Part shown: positions 33,856 through 42,427 of the stretch, in pieces
Layout: each line of letters starts with the position of its first letter
How positions within the stretch are numbered: the first letter of the stretch is position 1
Source: Pseudoflavonifractor sp. MSJ-37
Lineage (GTDB): Bacteria; Bacillota; Clostridia; Oscillospirales; Oscillospiraceae
Direction of reading: 5' to 3'
DNA: 64,000 nucleotides
Assembly (NCBI RefSeq): GCF_018917965.1
Contig: NZ_JAHLPP010000001.1
Span: 1,160,390-1,224,389, forward strand
Notes under the pieces: generated by a model
Told to the model about the DNA's origin: nothing
The model's input: only the letters and a program-made list of their open reading frames with translations
Database searches by the model: none
Made by a program: the position numbers and the translations under genes

Positions 33856-35565
33856 TCATACTGCAACCTGTTCCGGGGCGTAGCTGAGTGCTACGCCTTT
33901 TCTCGTTTCCATGATAATGTCGGCCTCCGGGATCTTCCGGCGATCCGGCACATCAAAGGCACCGATGCAGTTGTAGTAGATCACGACACGCTGATTGGTA
34001 ACGCCGTCCTGCTTTTCAGCGTGGTACACCTCAATGTGGTCGATCAGCTCTGCGACCATACGCTTTGTAATGGTGGTTGCGTCTGTGTACCGCCGCACCG
34101 TTTCAAGGAAATCGTCAATGTCCATGCGCTTGCTTTCGTCCTTTTTCAGTTCCAGCCGCAGCGCCTTGATCTTCTTGGCGTTCTCGCCCTGCTCCTGTTC
34201 ATAGCGTTTGGACATTTTGGCAAACCGGGCATCGTCGATCTTGCCCGCCACATTGTCCTCATAGAGCCGTTCAAAGAGCATATCCAGTTCCCGGTCACGG
34301 GCGGTCAGAGCGTCCAGCTCCCGCCGCTTGCGGAGCGCGGTATTTTCCGCAACCTTTGCTGAGCGTCCGATCATGGCCTTGATAAAGTCATTTTCGTATT
34401 CGCTGGCGAAGCAGGCCAGCCGCTTGACCTCATACAAAACGACTTGCTCCAAGAAGTCCAGCCGGATATAATGCGTTTTGCTGCACTTGCGATAACCGGA
34501 GTTGTGATTTTGGCAACTGAAAAACTTGATGTCGTGGTTGTTCTGGTTGAAGTGGAAATTGAGGTTGCCGCCGCACTCCGGGCATTTCAGCAAGCCGGAG
34601 AATACGCTGGGCTCCTGTGTGACCGTGGGCTTTTTGCGGCGTGTCCCTTTTTGGAGCGCCTGCACCTTTTCCCAAGTCTGGCGGTCAATGATAGCTTCAT
34701 GGACATTGAGGAAAATAGCCCGGTTTTCCTCCGGGTTCTCGATCCGCTTTTTCATCTTGTAGGACTTGGAGTAGCTTTTGAAGTTGATGACATCGCCGCA
34801 ATATTCCTGCAAGGTGAGGATCTTCTTGACGGTGGTATGCCCCCACTTGGTAGGCTCCACGGTACTTTTTGACCCGCCCCGGCTTGTCCCACGGCTGCGC
34901 CAGTAATAGGTGGGATTGACCACACCATCGGCGGCAAGCTGTGCTGCCGTTTCTGCCAGCCCGTACCCCTCCAGCGCCATGCGGTAGATCCGGCGCACCA
35001 CCTCGGCGGCCTCCGGCTCTACCACCCAAAAGCGGGGATCGTCCGGGTTTTTAATATAACCGTAGGGTGGCGGAGAGAGCGGAACGCCCGCATTGCCTTT
35101 CATCTTGTTCACGATCCGGCGCTTCTTGGAAATGTCCTTGGCGTAATACTCGTTCATAATGTTCTTGAACGGAGTAAAATCGTCCTCGCCCTCGTCGCTG
35201 TCTACACCGTCGGAAACGGCCACCAGCCGTATATCGTGAAGCGGGAAAAATTCCTCGGTCAGCTTGCCGACCTCAATGTAGTTGCGCCCCAGCCGTGAAA
35301 GGTCTTTGACGAACACCGCCGAGATGTACCCGGCCTCGATAGCGGTCAGCATTTTCTGAAATCCGGGACGCTTCATGGTCGTTCCAGTGATGCCATCGTC
35401 TACAAAGAAAACCGTGTCGGTGTACCCCTTGTCCTTGGCGGCCTTTTGGAGTATCTTCCGCTGATTTTGGATGCTGTTGGACTCGCTGTCCATATTATCG
35501 TCACGGCTCAGCCGACAGTAGAGGGCGGCGGTGCCGAGTTCATGTTTTTTGCTTGACTGTTTCAT
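33856..35565 (-). CDS. Large serine recombinase (integrase of the conjugative element)
   Basis: A 569-residue large serine recombinase. The N-terminal resolvase domain carries the catalytic Ser in AALYCRLSRDDN, plus FVKDLSRLGRNYIEVG. The recombinase domain has PPYGYIKNPDDPR, a zinc ribbon follows (CPECGGNLNF with C at SCQNH and KCSK), then a coiled coil and a C-terminal DUF4368-like part. ATG 35565 has GAGGAGG. It would catalyse integration and excision and reads out of the element toward the tRNA. Confidence 0.92.
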   Translation of the reverse strand: MKQSSKKHELGTAALYCRLSRDDNMDSESNSIQNQRKILQKAAKDKGYTDTVFFVDDGITGTTMKRPGFQKMLTAIEAGYISAVFVKDLSRLGRNYIEVGKLTEEFFPLHDIRLVAVSDGVDSDEGEDDFTPFKNIMNEYYAKDISKKRRIVNKMKGNAGVPLSPPPYGYIKNPDDPRFWVVEPEAAEVVRRIYRMALEGYGLAETAAQLAADGVVNPTYYWRSRGTSRGGSKSTVEPTKWGHTTVKKILTLQEYCGDVINFKSYSKSYKMKKRIENPEENRAIFLNVHEAIIDRQTWEKVQALQKGTRRKKPTVTQEPSVFSGLLKCPECGGNLNFHFNQNNHDIKFFSCQNHNSGYRKCSKTHYIRLDFLEQVVLYEVKRLACFASEYENDFIKAMIGRSAKVAENTALRKRRELDALTARDRELDMLFERLYEDNVAGKIDDARFAKMSKRYEQEQGENAKKIKALRLELKKDESKRMDIDDFLETVRRYTDATTITKRMVAELIDHIEVYHAEKQDGVTNQRVVIYYNCIGAFDVPDRRKIPEADIIMETRKGVALSYAPEQVAV

Positions 35566-35657
35566 ATAAACCTCCTCTCCGGCAGTCAAGCAAGAGGTCA
35601 TTCATCCTGACTATATTATACCTCGCCTGACCGCCCATGTTAAGGATGTCGATGGGG

Positions 35658-35801
35658 TTATACCGGCTCCAAGTCGGCCAGCATCAGCTTCAAAAGGATG
35701 TCACGCATCAGCTCTCCCGTTTCCTTGTAAACAGGCGTGACGATGAAGCGGATTTTTCCGATATGGTACACATATTCTTCCGCAGCGGGTTTTTCAGTCA
35801 T
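35658..35801 (-). CDS. tnpW: Transposon-encoded protein TnpW-like
   Basis: A 47-residue protein, EEYVYHIGKIRFIVTPVYKE then ILLKLMLADLEPV, matching the small TnpW family encoded upstream of serine recombinases. GGAGGAC precedes the ATG. It may assist excision, but its function is not established. A second member is in the nested element at 55495. Confidence 0.7.
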   Translation of the reverse strand: MTEKPAAEEYVYHIGKIRFIVTPVYKETGELMRDILLKLMLADLEPV

Positions 35802-35853
35802 GGCGTCCTCCTTTCACAGATGCAAAATAAAATCATAGTTCTACCTTATAACC

Positions 35854-35872
35854 TTGGGACGAAATGTCTCAA
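35854..35872. repeat. ICE palindrome copy 1
   Basis: TTGGGACG-AAA-TGTCTCAA, the most divergent copy; arms extend to 35851-35875 with one mismatch. It lies 53 bases upstream of the tnpW start. Confidence 0.7.
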
Positions 35873-36061
35873 GGTGTTTTTGACAGTTGGGAGCGCCGCA
35901 CCCGCTCCTGTTGGCCTGTCATAAGACAGCTCATATTCAATGCGGCGCTCCCTCACAGCGGACAGCGACGATCCGTGACGGAGCATCAACTACTTTGCTG
36001 CGGAGAGGTGAAAACTACCTCTCATATACCAAGGACAAAAATCGTGCAAATGGAGATACCC

Positions 36062-36484
36062 TTAGAGAAATTTTTTCAAATATTTTCTCATGGCCGCCTT
36101 GCCGCTTTTGACGGAATGGCGAACGGCGCTCTTGTCCACGCCCTGCTCCCGGGCGATCTGGCGGTAGCTCTTGCCGAGGATCAGATGCGCCTCCACCCGG
36201 ATGCCCTGCACCTCCGGCAGAGAGTTGAGGGCGTTCCAGAGGTGAACGAACAGCTCCATGCGCTCCAGAAGCTCCTGCGGGGTCGGCTCATGCAGGCAGG
36301 CCAAGTATTCGATCCCATCGTCACAGTCGAGGGAATACTGCGCCTTGTTGCGGGTCGTGCGCCGCTGATGGGCTGCCTCATACAGCTTGTCCACCTTCAG
36401 CTCGGCGGCCACTTCATCGGAAACTTCGATGTATTCATCATGGGTGTACCAAGCGTAAAAGTCCTTCAGATTGATGGTCGTCAT
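36062..36484 (-). CDS. Sigma-70-like / HTH regulatory protein of the element
   Basis: A 140-residue protein. The C-terminal half contains a sigma region-4-like HTH (GIRVEAHLILGKSYRQIAREQGVDKSAVRHSVKSGKAAMRKYL). The N-terminal half is acidic with a WYTHDEY segment. ATG 36484 has GGAGGAA. Homologues in such elements are annotated as sigma factor-like and may control excision or transfer. It reads toward tnpW and the recombinase. Confidence 0.7.
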   Translation of the reverse strand: MTTINLKDFYAWYTHDEYIEVSDEVAAELKVDKLYEAAHQRRTTRNKAQYSLDCDDGIEYLACLHEPTPQELLERMELFVHLWNALNSLPEVQGIRVEAHLILGKSYRQIAREQGVDKSAVRHSVKSGKAAMRKYLKKFL

Positions 36485-36567
36485 TTGTATTTCCTCCATT
36501 CAGTTCATGTGTGGATGGGTGAACAGAACGGAGGAGCGGCGGGGATCGACAGCCGGGACTGGCTGCT

Positions 36568-36586
36568 TTGGGACAAATTGTCCCAA
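36568..36586. repeat. ICE palindrome copy 2
   Basis: TTGGGACA-AAT-TGTCCCAA, perfect, 84 bases upstream of the sigma-like gene; followed by a GTGCGGGC/GCCCGCAC hairpin at 36588-36613. Confidence 0.85.
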
Positions 36587-36953
36587 GGTGCGGGCATATA
36601 AAAACGCCCGCACAGCATGACGCTATGCGGACGCACGAAATATTACCGTTATTATTGTACTTATTTATTTCATGTTCGCGTCCGGAATACTCCGTTGCGG
36701 GGCATGGGCTTTTTTTGACCGCAGAGTATTAGGGGGATTACAGAAAGCAAAAATGGACACGGCGATACCTCCATAGGCCACCGTGTCTTTACAGTTTCAA
36801 TGGGTCGTCATTGGTTTGTGTGTAGGCGCAAAGAAACGGCGGCTCTGAAAATCAAAGCCGCCGCTTCAAATGGGCGTGTCGATATGGCTGCTGTACGACG
36901 GCTTTTTTTCTTTTGCCGTCGTGTGGCAGTTTCTAAATCAACATGATAGGCTG
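36587..36953. other. Gene-free stretch with several hairpins
   Basis: No convincing gene. Hairpins: GTGCGGGC/GCCCGCAC (36588-36613); GGCGGCT/AGCCGCC (about 36838-36862); ACGACGGC/GCCGTCGT enclosing a T-rich loop (about 36896-36923); GACACGG/CCGTGTC (about 36756-36787). They probably act as terminators insulating the cargo from the recombination genes. Confidence 0.5.
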
Positions 36954-37490
36954 TTAGTCGGTAGTGCTGCCTACCCAATTAGGATTGAAAGTTGTCATGC
37001 ACTCATCGTCCCCATTCACAGACTTAGATACGAGAAGCCCATTTTTGATGTCCTCCAGGGTCTGCTCATATTCGGCAATGTACTGGTCTGTCATTTCCTG
37101 CGTCCACTCGAAAGAGCCCTCGCTGGTTTCGGCCATTGCGTGCTCGTCGGCCATTTCCTGAAGAGTTTTCTTTTCCTGTTCCAGCCATTCCTTGTACTCG
37201 TCATAAGTCCACCACTCGTAGTTGATTGCGGGATGGCTGTTATTATAATCTTCTTCGGACATCCAGCTTGCGCCATTGTCCTCGCTGACAAAGGTCTTTC
37301 CGCTCTCCTTGTCCTTGTAGCTCATAACGCCATCGGAATCATCCGTTGTGGACACGACCGTTTTCTGCTGTGCAGAATTGGCAACAGGTGCGTTTAGCGC
37401 ATGAGCTTCTGTGACCCCATGCAATGGACTTACTGCACCCAGTCCCATCAATACCGTCAGAGCCAATGCTCCGAATTTGGCTTTTACCAT
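36954..37490 (-). CDS. Exported acidic protein of unknown function
   Basis: A 178-residue secreted protein. Signal peptide KFGALALTVLMGLGAVSP with cleavage near AHA-LNA; no lipobox Cys. The mature part is acidic, rich in Glu, Asp, Trp and Tyr (SWMSEEDYNNSHP, YEWWTYDEYKEWLEQEKKTL, FEWTQEMTDQYIAEYEQTL). ATG 37490 follows GAGG; a TTG at 37511 is less likely. It sits directly downstream of the two-component system on the same strand, suggesting it is a target or ligand-sensing partner. I recognise no family. Confidence 0.6.
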   Translation of the reverse strand: MVKAKFGALALTVLMGLGAVSPLHGVTEAHALNAPVANSAQQKTVVSTTDDSDGVMSYKDKESGKTFVSEDNGASWMSEEDYNNSHPAINYEWWTYDEYKEWLEQEKKTLQEMADEHAMAETSEGSFEWTQEMTDQYIAEYEQTLEDIKNGLLVSKSVNGDDECMTTFNPNWVGSTTD

Positions 37491-37514
37491 TTTGCTTTGC
37501 CTCGCTTTCAAAAA

Positions 37515-37544
37515 TTATAGCTGTCCTCTTGAGGACAGCTATAA
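37515..37544 (-). terminator. Terminator/attenuator between kinase and exported-protein genes
   Basis: TTATAGCTGTCCTC pairs perfectly with GAGGACAGCTATAA (14 bp, 2-base loop); on the minus strand TTTT follows. It ends the kinase transcript only 21 bases before the exported-protein ATG, so that gene needs readthrough or a promoter overlapping this site. Confidence 0.7.
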
Positions 37545-37587
37545 GATAACAAAATGATTTGGATATAGTTTGCAAGGAATATGGAGT

Positions 37588-39039
37588 TTAGATGGAGTTG
37601 ATAGCACCTCTTTCTTGCGGCATTTCAAGCCAGAACACCACACCTCTGCTTGTGTTTTGGATACCATATTTTGCGTGGTGCAGTTCCATGATTTTGCGGA
37701 CGATATAAAGTCCTAAGCCTGTTCCCCCAGTATTACGATTACGGGAGGTATCCGCTCTGTAAAATGCTTCAAATAGATGGGGTATCATTTCCTCTGGAAT
37801 ATGGACGCCTGTATTTTCAACTTTGCAGGAAACGGTATTTTTATCGTTCGATAAGGATATATAGATTGCCTCGCCATTCGGTGAGTAGCGAATGGCATTT
37901 ACCAAAACATTTTGAATGGCTCGTTCCATCTGTGCCGGGTCTGCATCACACAGGATTTTGTCAGGAATATCCACGGAAAGGGAGATTTCTTTTTCAGACA
38001 GCAAATCGGTCACATCAGCTATTTGTACCCGAAGAAGCTCTGCAAAATCAATCGTCTTATATTCTGTTCTCTGTTTTCCGTCTGTTTTAGATACATAGAG
38101 CAGTTCTTTCACTAATGTTTCCATTTTTTCAACAACGGCCAACGACCGTTCCATATACGCCTCTTGATTTTCATATCCTTTGACCTTATTGAGCATCCCC
38201 ATTAAATGGCCTTTCAGAATTGTCAAAGGCGTTTTCAGTTCATGTGATGCCGCCGAGAAAAATTCCTGTTGCTTTTTTTCAAGTTCTCGCTCTTTTGATA
38301 TTTCGGCCTCTAACTCGGAATTGCTTTTTTTCAGTTCTTCCAATGTATGCTGTAAATTATCTGACAAAGTATTCAAGCTGTCCGAGAGTATTCCTATCTC
38401 GTCTGAACGGTTAGAATTTCCGTGCAGCTCAAAATCGAGCTGGGCCATTTTTTGCGATGTACTGCTTAATTCAATAATCGGTTTTGTTATATAGCGTGAG
38501 TAAATGACGGAAAGCAAGATGGACATGAAGAAAATTCCCAATATGACCAGCGGAACGGTTTGCCAAATCGCTTCTGTTGCCTGATTGACGGACACCGTAT
38601 CACTTTGCACATAAAGAGTATAGTCCTGCCCTAACAGGCTGAACACATAACCGGCCTCTGTCAGCAGCTCGTCATCTGTGACGATTCCGCTATCAGAATG
38701 TTCTTGAATTGTAGCAACAGAATCCTTGTCCGTTGTTATCGTCAATTCATCGCTTGAATATAAAATATCTCCATGCCCATCTTCAATATAGGCAGTTGCT
38801 TTCGTCTGTGCGGCAAATTGCTGAACAAGGGAATAACATTCCTCTAAGGAATCAGCCTGTTCCAATACTGGCACTAAATCATTTGCTTGCTTTTGCAATT
38901 CTGCGCTAAGACGATTGCTATAAGTTTGGGGAATATATCTCGCCATACTGAAAACAGAAAGCAAACATACCAAAATCAAAAGAACCGTTGTCGCTAAAAA
39001 GAGCTTTGCCGTTAGGCTCGTTTTAATTTTCCTTATCAA
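37588..39039 (-). CDS. Sensor histidine kinase
   Basis: A 483-residue membrane kinase. First transmembrane helix LFLATTVLLILVCLLSVFSMA, an extracellular domain of about 130 residues, second helix VPLVILGIFFMSILLSVIYS, HAMP, then HisKA with the phospho-acceptor in FFSAASHELKTPLTILKGH. HATPase boxes are NVLVNAIRYSPNG and GGTGLGLYIVRKIMELH. Overlaps the response-regulator gene by 17 bases. Stimulus unknown; the layout resembles antibiotic/peptide-sensing systems. Confidence 0.9.
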   Translation of the reverse strand: MIRKIKTSLTAKLFLATTVLLILVCLLSVFSMARYIPQTYSNRLSAELQKQANDLVPVLEQADSLEECYSLVQQFAAQTKATAYIEDGHGDILYSSDELTITTDKDSVATIQEHSDSGIVTDDELLTEAGYVFSLLGQDYTLYVQSDTVSVNQATEAIWQTVPLVILGIFFMSILLSVIYSRYITKPIIELSSTSQKMAQLDFELHGNSNRSDEIGILSDSLNTLSDNLQHTLEELKKSNSELEAEISKERELEKKQQEFFSAASHELKTPLTILKGHLMGMLNKVKGYENQEAYMERSLAVVEKMETLVKELLYVSKTDGKQRTEYKTIDFAELLRVQIADVTDLLSEKEISLSVDIPDKILCDADPAQMERAIQNVLVNAIRYSPNGEAIYISLSNDKNTVSCKVENTGVHIPEEMIPHLFEAFYRADTSRNRNTGGTGLGLYIVRKIMELHHAKYGIQNTSRGVVFWLEMPQERGAINSI

Positions 39040-39688
39040 TTCTGTATCCCACCCCTCTAATTGTTTTTATATAGTCAGCATTTAACTTTTTGCGAATGTT
39101 CTTTATGTGACTATCAACGATCCGATCTTCGACCTCCAAATCGTCCGCCCACAATCGGTCAAGTAGCATTTGCCGAGTAAAGACCTTTCCCTGATTTTCA
39201 AGCATAAGCCTAAGAAGCGCAAACTCTTTGCTGGTCAAAACAACCTCGTTTCCGCCTTGATATACATGGAATCCATCAACATCCATACTCAACTCTTTAT
39301 AAGTAAGCAGGGATTGATTTTGATTTTCCACAGTCCTACGGCGAAGAATAGCCGCAATCTTGCACAGCAGGATTTTGGGCGAAAAGGGCTTTGGAATGTA
39401 ATCGTCAATCTGCTGTTCAAAACCCCGCAACTGGTTTTCTTCATCCGAAAGCGCAGTAAGCATAATAATAGGGACTTGTGACCTTTTGCGAATGACCTCA
39501 CACACACCATAGCCGTCGATTTTAGGGAGCATGATGTCTAACAGCAAAAGGTCGATTGTATCATCAAACATTGCAATCCCCGCCACGCCGTCAGAAGCAA
39601 CAGCAACTTCATATCCCGCATCAATCAGATGGTTTTTCAATATATCCTGAATGTCAATATCGTCCTCGACAATTAAAATCTTCTGCAT
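39023..39688 (-). CDS. OmpR-family response regulator
   Basis: A 221-residue regulator. Receiver domain with acidic pocket LIVEDDIDIQDIL, phospho-Asp in LLLLDIMLPKIDGYG, Thr in IIMLTALSDEENQ and Lys in YIPKPFSP. The C-terminal winged helix ends IVDSHIKNIRKKLNADYIKTIRGVGYRID. First gene of the minus-strand cargo unit (regulator, kinase, exported protein). VanR-like features are general to the family and do not imply vancomycin resistance; no vanA/B-type ligase is seen. Confidence 0.92.
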   Translation of the reverse strand: MQKILIVEDDIDIQDILKNHLIDAGYEVAVASDGVAGIAMFDDTIDLLLLDIMLPKIDGYGVCEVIRKRSQVPIIMLTALSDEENQLRGFEQQIDDYIPKPFSPKILLCKIAAILRRRTVENQNQSLLTYKELSMDVDGFHVYQGGNEVVLTSKEFALLRLMLENQGKVFTRQMLLDRLWADDLEVEDRIVDSHIKNIRKKLNADYIKTIRGVGYRIDKEN

Positions 39689-39885
39689 TGTTCCACCTCC
39701 AACTTTTCAAGTATAGCAGAGAAATATGTATCTATTATGGAGTCTCAAATTTTATCCGCATTTATTTTACCGCCATTCTTTCAATCTATCAATGTCGTTG
39801 CTGAATACGCCGGTAAAATAAAATACTACTAAAACATAAAACTATGTTTCGTTCTCATAGCAAGACCTGAAATGTAAAATAATAT

Positions 39886-40257
39886 ATGGGTGATATGAGA
39901 ATGTACCAAGACGAAAGGCGGCTTGATTTTCATGCTTTAGGCCGGGAGATCAAACGCAAACGAGAAGCCAAAGGCTGGACACAGGAATACCTCGCGCAGC
40001 TCGTTGATCGTACACCTCGTTCCATTATGTATTTTGAGAATCGTGGTCAGCATCCGAGCCTGAACACCTTTTACCAAATCGTCACCCTGTTGGACATTTC
40101 CGTAGACCAGTTTTTCTATCCTGACAGGCAGAATGGCGAAAGCGACTGCCGCCAGCATATTGACAGGATGCTAAACTCAATGGACGAGAATGAATTGACG
40201 ATCATGGAAGCCACCGCAGAGGGAATACAAAAAGCCAGAGAAACGGAGGGAGCGTAA
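39886..40257 (+). CDS. XRE-family transcriptional regulator of the element
   Basis: About 123 residues with an N-terminal HTH (LGREIKRKREAKGWTQEYLAQLVDRTPRSIMYFENRG). This type is standard in Tn1549-like elements near the relaxase. Starts at 39886, 39895 and 39901 are all possible; none has a strong RBS. Divergent from the two-component system; the intergenic DNA holds an ATTTTACCG/CGGTAAAAT dyad (39764-39772 and 39811-39819) that may be an operator. Confidence 0.85.
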   Translation: MGDMRMYQDERRLDFHALGREIKRKREAKGWTQEYLAQLVDRTPRSIMYFENRGQHPSLNTFYQIVTLLDISVDQFFYPDRQNGESDCRQHIDRMLNSMDENELTIMEATAEGIQKARETEGA

Positions 40258-40281
40258 GAAACGGCGCTGCCTCCGTTTTTT
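40242..40281 (+). terminator. Terminator of the XRE gene
   Basis: AACGGAGG within the last codons pairs with CCTCCGTT, followed by TTTTCG. A second hairpin GCAAGTGT/ACACTTGC with TATTTTT follows at about 40319-40345. Confidence 0.65.
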
Positions 40282-40369
40282 CGTGGGGGTTCCGGGGGAC
40301 GCACTAACGGCAAGCAGGGCAAGTGTAGCCACACTTGCTATTTTTGCATCCCGGCGGGCTGCAAAAACG

Positions 40370-40394
40370 CTTGTTGGGGAGCCTCCCCAAACCC
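40370..40394. other. Probable oriT core hairpin of the conjugative element
   Basis: CTTGTTGGGGA-GC-CTCCCCAAACCC forms a TTGGGGAG/CTCCCCAA stem. Its reverse complement is nearly identical to a hairpin beside the mob genes of the nested element (59794-59821). Position next to the relaxase gene and the duplication support an origin of transfer; nicking is not shown. Confidence 0.5.
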
Positions 40395-40398
40395 GGCT

Positions 40399-40417
40399 TT
40401 GGGACATTTTGTCCCAA
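40399..40417. repeat. ICE palindrome copy 3
   Basis: TTGGGACA-TTT-TGTCCCAA; arms extend to CTTTGGG/CCCAAAG (40397-40419). It lies 24 bases after the relaxase stop, next to the oriT-like hairpin. Confidence 0.85.
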
Positions 40418-40442
40418 AGTAATTTGTCAGCGTCACCGTGCG

Positions 40443-41867
40443 CTATCGCTCCTGTTCCTTTTTGCGCTGGCCGTCCGTGACACCCAGCAGATGGTCGATG
40501 TTGGCCTTGACCGCCACGGCCTGCCGCATCTCCTCCTGCGCCGAGCGGTACTCGGTATAGAGTGCCTTTTTCCGCGCCGCCAGTTGGCGGCGCTTTTCTT
40601 TCAGCTCTGCCATCTTTGGCAGCTTCTCACCGCCCAGCAGCTCTCCCATTGTGGCCTTGGCCGCTCGGTAGTCCGCCAGCTCCGCCTCATGCTCGGCAAG
40701 GTATTTCCGGCTGTACTTGGCGGCCTTGTACCCATCAAAGACAGGGCGGGTCTTGGCGTACCGCACCACGGCTCCCATCAGCTCGGATGTTGTGGACAGG
40801 TCAGCCTCCGTCCGCCGGAGCTGCTCGGTCAGGGAATGAAAACGGGAAACGGCGTCCTCGGCCTTGGCAGAGAGCTGGTCATACTCGGTGATATTCTGCT
40901 CCTGCATGAATTGAAGCGCCGCCGCCATCTGCTTGAGGTTATAAACCTTTGCCCACCGCGCATAGGCCGCGCCTTTGCCGGAGCGCAGGCGCTCCTGTAT
41001 ATCCACGATCAGATTGACACGGCGAGGGGTAGCAGGCGCAGGGACAGGCTGCTCCGGGATCGGGCGCTCCCCGGCGATGACGGTCTTGATGTCCTCGGGA
41101 TCGTAGCCGTCCCCGAGGGTGGACGCCTGAAGCCGGGTCGCCCGCTCCTGCCCCGGAACAAGAAAAGAGATCGTACCGCCGCGCCCATGCTTGACCGTGA
41201 AGCCGGACGCCTCCATGAGCCGGAGAAAAGCGTCAAAATCGGCGGGGCGTTTAGCAAGAGCTTCATTGATGGCAAGCCGTAGCTGCTCCTTGTATGGGGG
41301 CTGCCGCTCCGTCCCCAGCCATGCCCCGTAATGGAGAAATCGTCCCTTGCTGTGCAGTTTGGGATTGGTAATGACGGACAGATCATTTTCAAGACAAATG
41401 CGGTCAGAGAGCCGCCGCAGCGCACGGCCAGAGCCGATAAAGTCCCGGAACTTCCGGGTGCAGTCCAGCGAGGTCGAGTTGTAATAAATGTGATTATGGA
41501 TGTGCGCCTTGTCCGTGTGGGTGGCAACGAAAAAGGCGTACTTGCCCTTTGTCCAGCGCATCGCCGTTTCATAGCCGATGCGGTTGGCCTCCTCCGGCGT
41601 GATCTCCCCGGGCTTGAATGACTGGCGGATCTGATAGCAAAGCACATCCGCGTCCCGCCGCTGCTCCCGGCCTGTGGCGGCCTTGTACTTGGCCTTGCTC
41701 AAAAGGAACTCGGCATCGGCAGTCATGTGATCGCAGCCGTAGGACGAGATCAATTCGCCGCCCTCGGTCTTGTCCGGGTTTTGCCCGTAGTCAAACCGCT
41801 CTTTCAAGGACTGCGCGATGGTTTCGCCCTTGCTGATTTTGTGCTTCTTGTAGTAGGTCGTGGCCGT
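40443..41867 (-). CDS. Relaxase/mobilization nuclease (MobP type) of the conjugative element
   Basis: Nicks oriT and pilots the strand. The relaxase triad is HTDKAHIHNHIYYNS, and C-terminal coiled-coil regions follow (YNLKQMAAALQFMQEQNI, KEKRRQLAARKKALY). Family proteins start M-ATTYYKKHKISKGE; here those residues are in frame but the first codon is ACG at 41865-41867, seven bases after AGGAGG. I therefore place the start at the near-cognate ACG (474 residues). The first conventional start, TTG 41807, would drop 20 conserved residues and has no RBS. Confidence 0.85.
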   Translation of the reverse strand, partial: TATTYYKKHKISKGETIAQSLKERFDYGQNPDKTEGGELISSYGCDHMTADAEFLLSKAKYKAATGREQRRDADVLCYQIRQSFKPGEITPEEANRIGYETAMRWTKGKYAFFVATHTDKAHIHNHIYYNSTSLDCTRKFRDFIGSGRALRRLSDRICLENDLSVITNPKLHSKGRFLHYGAWLGTERQPPYKEQLRLAINEALAKRPADFDAFLRLMEASGFTVKHGRGGTISFLVPGQERATRLQASTLGDGYDPEDIKTVIAGERPIPEQPVPAPATPRRVNLIVDIQERLRSGKGAAYARWAKVYNLKQMAAALQFMQEQNITEYDQLSAKAEDAVSRFHSLTEQLRRTEADLSTTSELMGAVVRYAKTRPVFDGYKAAKYSRKYLAEHEAELADYRAAKATMGELLGGEKLPKMAELKEKRRQLAARKKALYTEYRSAQEEMRQAVAVKANIDHLLGVTDGQRKKEQER

Positions 41868-41927
41868 AGGCAGCCCTCCTTCCGATATGACAAACGGCGG
41901 CTGTGGTCAGCCGCCGTCGTTTCAGCT

Positions 41928-41946
41928 TTGGGACATTTTGTCCCGA
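41928..41946. repeat. ICE palindrome copy 4
   Basis: TTGGGACA-TTT-TGTCCCGA, in the gap between the small membrane protein gene and the relaxase start, 61 bases upstream of the latter. Confidence 0.85.
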
Positions 41947-41950
41947 AGTA

Positions 41951-42238
41951 TCAGCCAGTGATGAAATCCCGCAGGGCGAACTTGGCCGAGTGCAGCTTGT
42001 CCACCAGCCACTCAGCGATGGCAGGAACGCCAAAGGGAGAAACGAGGAACGCAAGGACGAGGAACACAATCCCACCCACCGTCTGCCCGCCGATAAACAG
42101 GATCAGGGAGAGCAGCGTCAGCACGATGCAGCCCAGCTCACATACGGCGGATGCCACGCAGAACAGGAATGTGACCATAGCGGCCAGCAGGGACAGCGCC
42201 ACCATTACGGGGGCGGCAAGGATTTTGAGAACGATCAT
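41951..42238 (-). CDS. Small membrane protein (CD1845-like)
   Basis: A 95-residue protein with two to three hydrophobic helices (VALSLLAAMVTFLFCVASAVCELGC, LTLLSLILFIGGQTVGGIVFLVLAFLV) and a C-terminal soluble tail VDKLHSAKFALRDFITG. Small proteins of this type accompany relaxase genes in these elements. Precise role unknown. AGGTAGCCGCTT precedes the ATG. Confidence 0.65.
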   Translation of the reverse strand: MIVLKILAAPVMVALSLLAAMVTFLFCVASAVCELGCIVLTLLSLILFIGGQTVGGIVFLVLAFLVSPFGVPAIAEWLVDKLHSAKFALRDFITG

Positions 42239-42354
42239 AAGCGGCTACCTCCATCAAAAAATCGGGTTGGTCAGTCCTTCTACCCATATTATACCGCTGG
42301 GAAAATAGGCACGCAAGGATGTCGATAATGGCGGAAAATAGAAAGAAAATGGTA

Positions 42355-42382
42355 TTGATTATCCTCTGGAAAATGCTATAAT
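42355..42382 (+). promoter_or_regulatory. Promoter of the NYN gene
   Basis: TTGATT (42355-42360), 16 bases, perfect TATAAT (42377-42382); leader of about 40 bases. Confidence 0.65.
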
Positions 42383-42427
42383 AATTTGTATATTATGCTC
42401 GCTTTTGCGGGGGGAGGATGTGAAAGT

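Noticed and set aside
37588..39688. Two-component system as VanR-VanS
   Set aside because: Only general OmpR/kinase motifs match and no D-Ala-D-Lac ligase, VanH or VanX gene is present.
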